Source: Antedon mediterranea
Taxonomy: Eukaryota; Echinodermata; Crinoidea; Comatulida; Antedonidae
Direction: 5' to 3'
NCBI RefSeq assembly: GCF_964355755.1
Contig: NC_092672.1
Span: 372,001-436,000, forward strand
Length of the DNA: 64,000 nt
Of the stretch, positions 48,095 to 59,174 are shown in pieces. Numbering within the stretch: the first letter of the stretch is position 1; every line of letters starts with the position of its first letter. The notes beneath the pieces were generated by a model, which saw only the letters and a list, made by a program, of their open reading frames with translations, ran no database searches and was not told where the DNA came from. The position numbers were made by a program, and so were the translations under genes.

Positions 48095-50863
48095 ATGGGA
48101 AAACGTAACCGCAACAGTAAGTTATATGATAATTGTAATACTTGTGAAACAGTGAAAAGATGTAGCTTAGTTAGGTTTAGTAGGCTAGCCCCGGCTCTGT
48201 CTGATATGCCTAAAAAACACAAAGCATCCAGCAGTGTAGTCGGGGCTCATTGCGACGTTGGTCGTAAAGACTTAGTAAAGGGCCTAGCTCAGTAGTAGGG
48301 GCCTTCACAGAATCCGCCTTAGCTAACAGTAACACCATTCATCGAGACTATACTTTTTTATAACTTGTTTTATTATAATTATTAATAAAACTTGTAATAA
48401 TATCAATAAAAACAAGTTTATTCTGTGTTTAATTTAATAAATTATTTTAAATTTTACAGGTAAAGCTGCCAAGAAGCAAGCAAATGATGCGACGGCTTCT
48501 CCTTCTGGGCCACTCAAGAAATTTTCTCCAAATAGAGAAAGACCAGAAAAAAATGTAAAATTATGTTCACCTTCTGTGTGCAAGAAAAAACAAATTGTCT
48601 CTTATTTAATGAATAATGTACTAACCAATGTTGGATAAATATACAAATGGCTTAAATCATAAAACAAAGAGTTGATAATTTAGTTTTATAGAAAACACTA
48701 CATTTTATAATTTTAATAAATTATAACTTTATATATTTCATAGATTGATGTCCAAATAAAGTCTCCAGCTTCAAGAAAGATAACAGAGTTTTTAAGTCCT
48801 TCAAAGGCAGCAGAACACCCTCCAAAAGAAGGGACTCAGACTTCAACCACAGAATATTGCCACCCCATTGAAGCAATTCCAGCTGGTACGATGAGATGCT
48901 TTTCCTACATACGAGTGCTGATGTTGCCTCAATTTGTTGAAATTATAAACTTGAGTTGGATATCTTGTTGATGACTTTATTTAATATTATTTGAATACTA
49001 TTAATGTGAAATAATGCATTAAAAACATATTCAGCTATTGTGGCTTTCTGTAAGTGAATTGATGACATAAATTAATCACATTTTAATTTCAGGTCTTCTA
49101 ACCCCTGAGAAAACCCCAACAAAGGACAACTTGACAAAAGCCCAAGCACAACCAGAAAAGAAGAAAAACAAGAAGAAACCCTTAGTGAAGGAGCTGTTCG
49201 TTCCATCAACCAATGCCGCTCAAGGTACCGATACAACGCTGAAAAGTGTAGAGGATTGTGCACCGAGTAATTGCCAATTTATGGGGGCTACAAAATCTCC
49301 AGAAAAAAAAAAGCCTTCAAAACCAAGGTATTATTTGCAATCCTCGAACATGTTTTAGAGTTTAGCCTCATAAGGTTTCATTACAAACTTATTTCTGAAA
49401 ATATAAATATTATGGATTCTTTGTTTATGCATTTCAGTAAAAAGAAAGAAGAGAAGCCGCAAACAACAACACTTACCAACTACTTTCCAATTAGGAGAAG
49501 CAACAGAAAGAGCAAACGACAGCTTGCGGTAGGTGTTCTTTATCAAATATTTAATTACATCAAGCTCTGTCTACACTATCAAACTAGTTTGATAAAAAAG
49601 TGTGCTTTCCCCAAATATGGTAGTAATATGATATGTCTATATATGGGCACATCACATTTTTTGTCACATAAAATTTGATAGTGTAGACTGACCTTTACAT
49701 TACCTGTGTATTTTATGAATCAAATTCCTTACTTTTAAACATTTATTCTACAAAATTTTTACCTTTGCGTCTTACTTCATATAGATTGAGAAAAAGCAAA
49801 GAATTGAGGAAGCTATTCTGGAGAAGAAAGAAGAAGGCATTGAGGTAAGGTTTACAAGATAAACATAGGTATAACAATATGTAACATTACACAGACTACA
49901 TGGATCTGGAACCAACTTCCTCGATTCACCCGTTACACTCCATTCTCTTTCCAATTCCATTTTCCCTGAACACTCACCTATTTCGATAGTTATTCTTGTC
50001 ATGTGGCGCTGTGAGACTCCGGTAAAGAATGCATTATAAATGTTTGATTTTTTCTATCCCCCAAAGGTTAAAGACATTGTAGGCAAAGGTAGAGGAGTAG
50101 TAGCCACAAGACACTTCAGTAAAGGTGACTTCATTGTAGAGTATGCTGGCAATTTAATTGATAGAAAAGAAGCAAAACTGAAGGAAGCTGAATACTTACA
50201 AGACACTAGCATAGGATGTTATATGTACTACTTCATCTACAAGAACAAACAATACTGGTAAATAATATCAATACTAATTCATTGTACATAAATATAGCAA
50301 CAAATGTATAAAGCCCTGTTTACACTATCAAACTTTGTGACAAAAAGATGGTAGTGATTTGACATAATGTCCATATCACATTTAGTTTGATTAGTGTAGA
50401 CAGAACTTAAGAAACAAAACACGAAACAATGGATGTTGTACACATTACAATGCACAGTGCATTATGTTTAAATATTGGTGTGTGAACCCCTCCCTATCTT
50501 TACACCACATAGAATACTCCCAAGAAAATAACCTGCTATCTATTTACAGTACTTTACATCTAAGTATTATGTTAATATAAGAATAATGTACTAAGCCACT
50601 CTTAAGTGTGCACTTAATACACCAACTAATTAAACCTGTTTATTTTTTTTAGTGTGGATGCAACAGCAGAAAGTGGCCGTCTTGGCAGACTAATCAATCA
50701 TAGTAAACACGGCAACTGTTGTACAAAACTAACATCAATTGACGACACACCCTACCTCATCTTGTGTGCCTCAAAAGACATAGAAATTGACCAAGAGCTG
50801 CTCTATGATTATGGTGATAGGGATAAGGAATCACTAGAAGCCCACCCATGGTTAGCACTATAG
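48095..50863 (+). CDS. KMT5A: H4K20 monomethyltransferase KMT5A (Set8/PR-Set7), complete
   Basis: Eight phase-consistent exons: 48095-48116, 48460-48554, 48744-48885, 49093-49327, 49438-49528, 49785-49844, 50067-50257 and 50653-50863; 348 residues. The enzyme monomethylates histone H4 lysine 20 on nucleosomes and is destroyed in S phase through PCNA-coupled CRL4-Cdt2. The catalytic SET domain fills the last two exons: GKGRG (221-225), GDFIVEY, GCYMYYF, RLINHSK (291-297) and ELLYDYGD (327-334), with the C-terminal HPWLAL cap. Upstream, LTNYFPIRRSNRKSKRQ (177-193) matches the PIP degron with its following basic residues, and KITEFLSP (51-58) resembles a second PIP-like motif. The lysine-rich N-terminus is otherwise low complexity. 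AATAAA lies at 51463-51468. The start is the only ATG that opens the frame; the tiny first exon (MGKRNRN) is supported by a GTAAGT donor. Confidence 0.97.
49560..49696. mobile_element. AAAGCTCTGTCTACAC-family MITE
   Basis: 'caagctctgtctacactatc' to 'gatagtgtagactgacctt' in KMT5A intron 5, starting about 30 bp after the exon 5 donor. Confidence 0.85.
50310..50410. mobile_element. Shortened AAAGCTCTGTCTACAC-family MITE
   Basis: 'aaagccctgtttacactatc' and 'gattagtgtagacagaactt' termini with an internal deletion; in the last KMT5A intron. Confidence 0.8.
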
Positions 50864-52863
50864 CTGTTTGTGTGTCATTATTTAATAAGTTTAATTCATA
50901 GTTTTTATAATAAATGATAGAATTGCCAAAAACGTTTTATGACTGACGTAGCACAGTAATTACAGTCAAGTCTTTAAATGTGTGTCTAGTATTTTATATT
51001 ATTTAAAATCATGCTTTTTTGTTATAGGTGTTTTTATTTGGTTTAAAAGTTTAATTTTCTTGTTAATCAGAAGATTAGAATCATTTATGATTTAACTGTC
51101 GTTTAAGTTTCAACTAGCATTTAAGTTTCTACTATCAGTTAATATAATTCACTTGGTGCTTTGTATGGTATTATTCTAAATTGCTTTTAAAGTTACTTTA
51201 ATGTTTACCTTTTCTTCAGGTTTACAAAATTACCCTCTATTTTTTATTTAAAGATTTTAGATATTTAAAATAAATAATGGGTATGCCACTGCCAGAGAGT
51301 AATGAACAGTAATCATGCAGGCTGTGTACGCTAATAGTGTAAAGGAGTTATTAGTATGCTATAACCCCTTGATGTAAATAAGCAACAATGCATATAATAA
51401 ATTTGTAAATAATTGTAAAAAGCCATCTCAACCTTAGTGTTGTGTACACACTGTTTTTAATGAATAAAATTTGCATTTTCTAATTACAGTATTTGTCTAT
51501 TTCTGTATTTAAACCTAACCTTGAAATATCAAATAAATGATAGATAGTAAATGCAATCTCAAAAAACATCACAGAGCAATGAGAGAACACAAGATCTACA
51601 CGGCATAACATTTATCTAAAGTACGTTTTCCTCAACACATAAACATTTCTGAGTTGCGATTGGTTTTTCAGCAGCAGTAGACAACACTAACAAAATGTGC
51701 GAATAAATTTGCCTAGTGGAAAAATCTGCTCAATAGGTGACACAAAGACAATTAAATCTGGTACTAACCTCTACTGTCAAATAACAGACCTATGGCATGC
51801 CTTCTAAAAGATTGCATTTCTAATTGTGCACAGACATTCTGATTGACACTAGCCGTTGAGGACACTAACTTCTAGTGGTCAACAGGAGATGACCTATGGC
51901 ATGCTTCATAAAAGGTGTGCTCTTAGTTGTACATTGTATGTGCATTGTAACAATAATCCTACTGGATAAAAAAAGATGGTTAGTAATACACTTTATATAA
52001 TATAACAAAATAATTTGGAATGTGTTTCCAAGATTAGAGAGTACTGTTTCCAATTCTTTGACTTTCTTATGATGATGTTTATATAATAATAAATAAACAA
52101 TTGTTATTAAACTACAACAATACTGTACAAAGAACCAATAATTTTAAAATCTGTTTTATTCATCATCAGAAACACATTAATATTGCACAGGTCATTGTCA
52201 CACAATTAATATTTCATAGTTAATAATATATGCACCTGTTATCATACATAACATAGTAGTTGCAGATTCAGCATAGCAACTATTGAATAAAGATCACACT
52301 CTGACCTGGGGACCACATACCTGACTTGGGGACCACACCCCTGACCTGGGGGCCACATACCTGACTTGGGAACCACACTCCTGTCCTTGGGATTACACCC
52401 CTGACCTGGGGACCACACCCCGCAACTTAGGAACCATACCCCTGTTCTGGGAAACAACAGACCTAGCCTGTGAGATTTTATTACAACAAGGGAATATGTA
52501 GGAAGGCTCACAGCAAAATTACTTGAGCACCATTTTCACATCAATACTGTTATTTACATCATCATTTACCTGATCATGCATAAATGTATATTTTATATCA
52601 AACTTTTGAGTATTACAAATTTGGATTATCAAACAATTGCATAATCAGATATTAAAGTTGAGTAAGTACCTGATTTAAAGTGTTTTGATTATCATACATA
52701 GTGTACATTATTTGTGTAATACAATACAAAAAATAGCCAGTAGTATAAATAGCAAATACATAAACATCAAGTATAAATAGGCATTAGTATAAATAGCCAG
52801 TTTATAAAGAGTAAAATATATTTATTATAAAATTGTACACAAAGCACATTTTTATTTAAAATG
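50864..52863. other. KMT5A 3' untranslated region and intergenic spacer
   Basis: KMT5A and NUDT6 are tail to tail. The first 600 bases are probably KMT5A 3' UTR (AATAAA at 51463). The rest is AT-rich and holds the degenerate 'gacctggggaccacacccct' repeat at 52300-52455. No exon was found. Confidence 0.5.
52300..52455 (+). repeat. Degenerate 20-25-bp C/G-rich repeat
   Basis: About seven imperfect copies of 'gacctggggaccacacccct'. An 89-codon minus-strand frame through it is repeat-derived (VVPKSGMWPPGQGCGPQV). Confidence 0.8.
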
Positions 52864-55430
52864 TTAAATTTCATTATTTTGGTCATAGTTTAACAAAGGT
52901 TCTTCACTATTATTACACTCCTTGATTGAATATAGAAGATGGTATTTTGTATGATCATGTGATAGCACCCTTCGTGGTTTGATTTTAAAAGACCGCCCTC
53001 GTTGGTTTTGATTAATATAATCCTGCGCAAATTGTCTGTTGGCTGCCGATATGTCTGGAAGTGCCACATATTCATCAACCTGAAAGAACATTTGTAATTG
53101 TAATGAATCTTATATACAGGTGGTAAAACAAACACATTTTGGCACACATGGCGTGTCATATTGAAATATATTTATTAACAACTTTGACATACATTATTCA
53201 CATCACATTGGAGGCAGCAATACTATTGGTAAAAATAAACAGTAACTATAACACATAAATTAACTTATTTCTAATTACAGTAATATCAATACGATACAAG
53301 CAAGCATAGTAAAATACTTTAGATAAGTCCATTTATTTATAAAATATGTAATAAATGCAGTTAATAAAGAAATCAATCAATCAATTTATTATTTATTTTA
53401 ATAACTATAAAACATAAATCAACTTATTTGTAATTAATATCATTTCTAATTAATATCAATATGATACAAGCAAGCATAATAATATACTTTAGATAAGTTC
53501 ATTAATACAAGATAAAGTTCCTTGAGAATCTTTGATAGGAAGTGCATGTTAGAAATGATATCTCTAAACTGTATATTATAATGATTGATTGAATATTCGT
53601 CCACTTACGTCCATCCAAATACAGTCAGTAATCTCATGTTTGCAAACTGATATCTCTGAGCTTAAAGCCTTCATTTCACATATGAAGTACAAGTCTGATT
53701 GTCCAAAACGAAATCCATGTTGATGTCGGAATGACACGAGAGATATGAATTCTGAATCAATACCAGTTTCTTCAAACACTTCTCTTTTAGCGGTTACACC
53801 CAAGTCTTCTCCTATAGTGATATAAAAAAATGTAAAAGTAATGATACAAATTGTAGACCATACAAAGGAATACTTAAAATAGTTCATTATACTAAAACAA
53901 TTTAACAACAGGATGCTGAGCTCCGGAGATCAAAGCGTTTATCTGTGGCTGCGACACAATTAGTGTCACACCCCTAAACAGAAACCGCGCGCCACGGAGA
54001 ATAAGTACATAGTACAGTACTGTTGGTATTTGTCGCAGCCAGACATAAGATCAAAGGACTGTTAAAGTTCCTATCTTGGCAGGGTGAGGTCAGTGTCCTG
54101 TTATTAGATTGCCTTGATTATACCATGGAGGAAATTCTTATTTATTTCCTCCATGTAAACCGACCTGGATCAGCCATTCCTCCCGGAAGTTTCCATTTGG
54201 CTTTTTTATGGAATCGTTCTTTCACCAAAAGCACCTGATTAAGTTCATTAACTACAAAACCTGCAACACCTGAAGAGAATTAGCTTTATTATTATCAGTA
54301 TACACATCAATAATGTTTTTATCGAGTACTTCAAAATAAATTCATTGTCATTTGTAAAGCTTTGTCTACACTATCAAACTAGTTTGACAAAAACAGTGTG
54401 ATGTGCCCAAATATATTAGTGATATGCCAAAATTTGGTAGTGATATGCCCAAATATGGTAGTGGTATGACATCATCATGTCCATATTTGGGCACATCCAA
54501 TGCTTTTGTCACATAAAATGTGATAGTATAAACAGAGCTTTATACCAAGTAGTCACTCCTACCTACGTAATGTGTTGTATAACCTGGAAGCTGATTAGGC
54601 TCATTTGTTGGTAGCCATTTTATCATCATAACATAATCTTTCTGTGCATGATGAAAAACAAAGCCATGCTAGATGGAAGAAATGCAAAAGGTAGAAATAA
54701 TATGGATGACATCGGTACACAGTGTTTCCGAATTAGGTGTTTATAAAACAATGGGTTAAAAATGGAGGGTCTAATACACACAAAAAAATGGTTAAAAAAT
54801 ATTTTAATTTGCCATTTTAATTGCAAGGTTTATATTAAATACACTGAAGCAGCAAAAACACTTAATAAACAAATGGAAGGTATTAAATATAGAAGAACAT
54901 TAAATAAAAATATTAAAAGCAGAAGAAACATAGATAAAACATGTGGAATATTAAATATAGAATAGGAAATAAAAAACATTAAACAAAATGAAACACAAAA
55001 TTTAAGAAAAAGCTCAGCTGCATATGAGCCTAACCCATGTGCAAATATACTCCAGCGAGGTTCTGCACGGTATAGGAAGATGATGATGATGAATGTTTAG
55101 TCTTCTCCGACAACCTGCTGCTTGGTATTACCTTGACGGCTTTAGCTATATATATTGAACACTCTATTGCAATGTTCAGCCATACACCTCGAATTCCTTG
55201 CTCCTTCCATTCTTGTAAAGAATCTATCAATGAGAAATAATATTTTAGGATTTTCTGTAAGGTTTGTTTAATTCATGGTTAATTGAAGTAAATAATTAAA
55301 TACTAAAAATGAGTACAGATACTCACATTGAAGACGATCACTGAACCCAGATTCAGATTTACATTTTTGATCCTGAACATTTACTATAATGCCATTGAAA
55401 ATGTCTTTCTTGCCCTCAAATGCTTCCATC
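52864..55430 (-). CDS. NUDT6: Nudix hydrolase NUDT6
   Basis: Exons in transcript order: 55430-55327, 55223-55132, 54668-54563, 54269-54165, 53811-53609 and 53079-52864; 274 residues from ATG 55429, against 316 in human, so a 5' coding exon may be missing or the family N-terminus is shorter here. The ATG directly follows 'ttcttttag', so a non-coding or short first exon upstream is likely. Family features: VWLNIAIECS, GFVFHHAQKDYVMMIKWLP, LPGYTTHYVGVAG, WKLPGG and a perfect Nudix box GX5EX7REVFEETGI (residues 131-153) split by an intron after G136. NUDT6 proteins hydrolyse nucleoside-diphosphate-linked substrates; the physiological substrate is uncertain. In vertebrates this gene overlaps FGF2 antisense; here its 3' neighbour is KMT5A instead. 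Confidence 0.93.
53240..53505. repeat. Spaced direct duplication in NUDT6 intron
   Basis: 'taatatcaatacgatacaag' + 'caagcatag' with 'actttagataagt' near 53281-53328 recurs near 53452-53500. Confidence 0.7.
54356..54543. mobile_element. AAAGCTCTGTCTACAC-family MITE with internal triplication
   Basis: 'aaagctttgtctacactatc' to 'aacagagctttata'; the interior word 'tgcccaaatatggtagtgata' is repeated three times, making it longer than the other copies. Confidence 0.85.
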
Positions 55431-56102
55431 CTAAAAGAAAAGGGAAACAATGAATGAAAAAAATCATATGATCAATAAGCTACACAGTATTGAATTTAAT
55501 TTAAATACTAGAATTTAGATAAGATTAGATATATCATCTATCATTGTTGAATTGAATGAGGTAAGTTATTTCAATTGTTAAAGTTTTAGACATTAAAGAA
55601 ACCAAATAGAAAAGAAATTGTGCCAAGGAAGGCAAATTCAAACTACTGTAGCCTAGTAGGCCTGTAAACTGTGAAAGATAATCCAGCATAAAATGCGGAT
55701 TCTACTCCATTCTCCATGCACATTCAACCAGTGGAAGAGGTCGACTACTCCACCATCATTCTAGCCTATCTTAATCTTAGTTTAGTATCTAGTGTTTTCT
55801 GATAATACTGTAGTAATAATAATTTAAATTTAATTAATTGGAAATTGTAGAGTTTAAATACCTGAACCATCGGCTAGGTTTTTACTATCTTACGTCAACA
55901 ATTGTCCCCACCCTCTGCTGCTCATTAAAATACTGTACCACCAATCTGATTTTGTGTTTATATGACACGGTTCACTAAACACATCGTTTCGTTATTTACA
56001 ATTACCCGTGATCCTGTTGATTGATGACACTTTTTGTGGTTTTCATTTCTGATTAAGAAATTTATAAAGGTTAAAAATAAATTCACGATTTTGTAATTAA
56101 AC
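55431..56102. promoter_or_regulatory. Head-to-head region between NUDT6 and CDK2AP
   Basis: About 670 bp separate the divergent start codons; both 5' UTRs and promoters must lie here. AT-rich, no TATA box placed convincingly. Possible non-coding first exon of NUDT6. Confidence 0.4.
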
Positions 56103-57378
56103 ATGGATATTTCGAGGGCTAATAGTGAGTTTTAATTTAAATGTTATTCTAAGGATTATAATCTACAACATAACATACATATTTATTTATTAATACGATA
56201 TAATACATGTGATAACATCTTTGATCAGTATATATATGACTCGAGAGCTAGCTAGGCTAGCCTAGCCTAGCCAAAACTGGTCATTTCGTAGGAGATGAGT
56301 GCGTGCTTCCTCCTTGAACAAAGCATATTAATATTGACGACATAGGCTTTAGCCTGTGGGTTGTGCGCCATGCATTAAAAAAAGGTGGTCCAAAATTCGT
56401 AGCATTAAAATAAGAAATTCATGTAAAACTTTTTTTAATAAAGAATACAAAATTAATTTAATTATTTTTTATACAATACAATCATTGCATAATTTGTTAT
56501 TAATATTAATTAGGGCCTAGGCCTAATATTAAAAATGTAATTGTTTTCGATTTTAAAGGAAATTCACCTGCTATTATAAGGAATGAGGTTAAGCCTAAGC
56601 AATCCGTATACCAACATCATCTGAACGGTGAAAGAACAGCAGCACAGGTGGCTGTAGCCAGAGCTCTGGGACAGCAGGGAAGCGGACATTCATCCTCAGG
56701 TAAAAAGGTCAATACATCTTCTTGATCCACAGATGGCTCAGGGTGTGTCAGAATAGCTGTGCCACTGATGACACGCTGCCTTCATGCTTGACGATCCTGT
56801 GCCAACCTAAACTCTTTCCACAGCTCTACTGCATAGACAATTATATAAGGAGTGGCAGTCTTCCAAAAAAATATTTTTTTAAATATTTCTTTCTCTGTTT
56901 ATTCCTCTAGCACAACAAGTACAAGTTTCACAGCAAAGGGTATCTGCTCCACAGAGCAAGTATGCAGAGCTATTAGCAGTTATTGAAGACATGAGTAGAG
57001 ATATAAGACCAACATACGCTGGAAGTAGAACGGCAACAGAACGACTGAAAAGAGGTAAACAAATAACATTTCAAAGTATGTGCACATTCCTGATGATAAT
57101 TATTAACGATCGAAACGTCGAATCATGGCTTGCCTCTCGTTATTTGGAGTCAGTTTTATACTATAATGTTATTTAAACATAATGAGTGCATCTACTGGTT
57201 TTTACACATTTTATGTTCTACAATTTATGCAGTACTGTACCTAGTTTATATAAGCAACAAAGAAAACTGATTTATAAATTGGATATTTACTGTAACTATT
57301 TATTTTTCAGGAATCGTCCATGCCCGAGCTCTAGTTCGTGAATGCCTTGCAGAAACAGAACGTAGTGCACGCACATGA
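56103..57378 (+). CDS. CDK2AP1: CDK2-associated protein / DOC1 (NuRD subunit), complete
   Basis: Four phase-consistent exons: 56103-56124, 56559-56699, 56911-57054 and 57311-57378; 124 residues (human CDK2AP1 115, CDK2AP2 126). The C-terminal half is nearly invariant in the family: [34 protein letters not shown], then [20 protein letters not shown]. It forms the dimeric helical module that binds chromatin-remodelling NuRD; the TER motif (118-120) is the reported CDK2 contact in the mammalian protein. The N-terminal half is Gln/Ala/Ser-rich and divergent. CDK2AP1 and CDK2AP2 arose within vertebrates, so this is probably the single pre-duplication orthologue. AATAAA is at 57577-57582. Confidence 0.95.
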
Positions 57379-58021
57379 CACCTCAACATGCTAACACAAT
57401 ACCTAATTTAAGAAATAAACTAAAGAATATTCCTCCCCTCCCCCATTACATAACAACTAAGAGGCCCTAGAGCTTGAGCAGCCCCAACACAACTACCCAG
57501 CGTTGGAGGGCCCATTATGAGTGCTAACTTTTCCACCTGCATTATGCCACTACTGGCTATGGTGTTTCCTTATTCTAATAAATGTATAACCTTGTTTATT
57601 TACTATATTTCTTGGTACTGAATCAGAATATTTAACAATTGTTAGCATTTACGTATACTGCATCATGTTTGTAATAAAAATAATTGTTGAGTTAGTAAAA
57701 GAATTCTTCTTGTGTCATTACGGAGGTGGGGAGGAGTGTAATACAATACAGATAATTAAAAAAAAGATATTTTACTTTGGAATACCAGATGTAGCTAAAA
57801 GAAATGTTAATTGGAAAAACACTACTATAACTTACAGTCTGCCACAAATAGTTTGATATATACAGTAGTAGTACCATACTATTAAAGTTGTTGTCAAGCA
57901 AAATAAAAACATATTCTTTGAATCCATAAAATAATTGGCTTGACCATAATTCATTAAAAAAATACTATAGGATAAGTAATAGTAAAATACTAGCTAATTT
58001 ACAGAAGAAAAAAAAAAACTG
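57379..58021 (+). other. CDK2AP 3' untranslated region and spacer
   Basis: A polyadenylation signal AATAAA sits at 57577-57582, about 200 bases after the stop. Downstream to the tRNA gene the sequence is AT-rich without recognisable exons. Confidence 0.5.
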
Positions 58022-58093
58022 TGCGTCGGCCGGGAATCGAACCCGGGACAATTGCTTGGAAGGCAACTATGTTAACCACTACACCACCGACGC
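58022..58093 (-). tRNA. tRNA-Gly (anticodon TCC)
   Basis: A complete cloverleaf on the minus strand: acceptor stem GCGTCGG/CCGACGC, D-arm with TGGTGTAGTGG (A-box), anticodon stem-loop GTTGC-CTTCCAA-GCAAT with anticodon TCC, T-arm CCCGGGTTCGATTCCCGGC (B-box) and discriminator A. No intron, no encoded CCA. A run of 12 T follows on the transcribed strand, a pol III terminator. It reads GGA codons. Confidence 0.96.
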
Positions 58094-59174
58094 ATCTGGG
58101 AAATGAACGTTTCCATTTGATAAAGTCAGTAAAATGCTGGTCTATTCCATTTGGCAAATAGGTACATAAATTGAGATTTTAATTTTACAACATTGAGGGC
58201 GCCATAGCCTATAAAGTTTTAACAAATCAGAATAAACAGTAAAAGCGAGTAATCTTACCTTATTTCGTATTTACAATAAATTGACAAAGACCAAGGCACG
58301 TGTTTTCTTTTAGGAAAAAATTTCGACTTTTTATTTCAAATGTAAATTTTTTATTGTAGGCTTACCATTTACATAACTTGCTTTAAAAAGCATGTTTGAT
58401 TTCAAATAAAGGAACAGAATGTATACAATCTCTTCACCTGTACCTCCTAATCTATGATCATTATTGAGGCCAAATTTACATTCCCCTGGCTCACTTTAAG
58501 CAAGGGTGACAAACAGGTGTGGTGCTTTAGTGTCCAACAGGTGTGGCGCTTAGGCGACCAACAGGTGTGGCGCTTAGGCGACCAACAGGTGTGGTGCTTG
58601 GGTTCTCTAGAATAGTACCTGTAAACACTAGTGAATAAGTACATATAGATATCCTATACATTACAGAAGGCATGAAAAATATGTACTTGCTAAATTGTCT
58701 ACACAAATTTACAATTTTATTCCTTGAATTCGACCTGGAGGAAGACCAAGTGTAAACAAATTATTAATCATTCATGAATTAATATGGAAACATTTCAATT
58801 ATGACACCAAGAAGAAATACTAAATATGGTTTCCTATCTAGCTAGGAACAATTACTACAAAACAACATTAAAAGCAAATTGTATTCACATTATCACCAAT
58901 TATAGAAACCCTACAAGATTATAGGTCCTAAAGTTCATTTCTACTACACTAAAAAACAAGAATTTACAAAAAAACTGACTTTTTGGGAAAGCCCAAGGCT
59001 GCCCGGTTTTGGTTCAGTTGACTGTATATCATTTTTGGATGATTCCTTCACAATCAACTTGAAACATGTCTTATTGTTTTACAGCTGAGAGTTTTCACTC
59101 TAAAACAAATTGTGGGTAAACTTTTGAAGTTTTATTTAATTTGGTAGAATAGAAAAGACACAATAGTTGGCTTA
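58094..59174. other. Spacer between tRNA-Gly and PRPF19
   Basis: AT-rich with no gene. Contains a 24-bp repeat at 58508-58606 and the PRPF19 polyadenylation signal (AATAAA on the minus strand at 59136-59131). Confidence 0.5.
58508..58606 (+). repeat. 24-bp tandem repeat, about 4 copies
   Basis: 'aacaggtgtggcgcttaggc' + 'gacc' with variants. Confidence 0.85.

Noticed and set aside
52242-52511. 89-codon minus-strand frame
   Set aside because: Comes from a degenerate C/G-rich minisatellite in the spacer between KMT5A and NUDT6.
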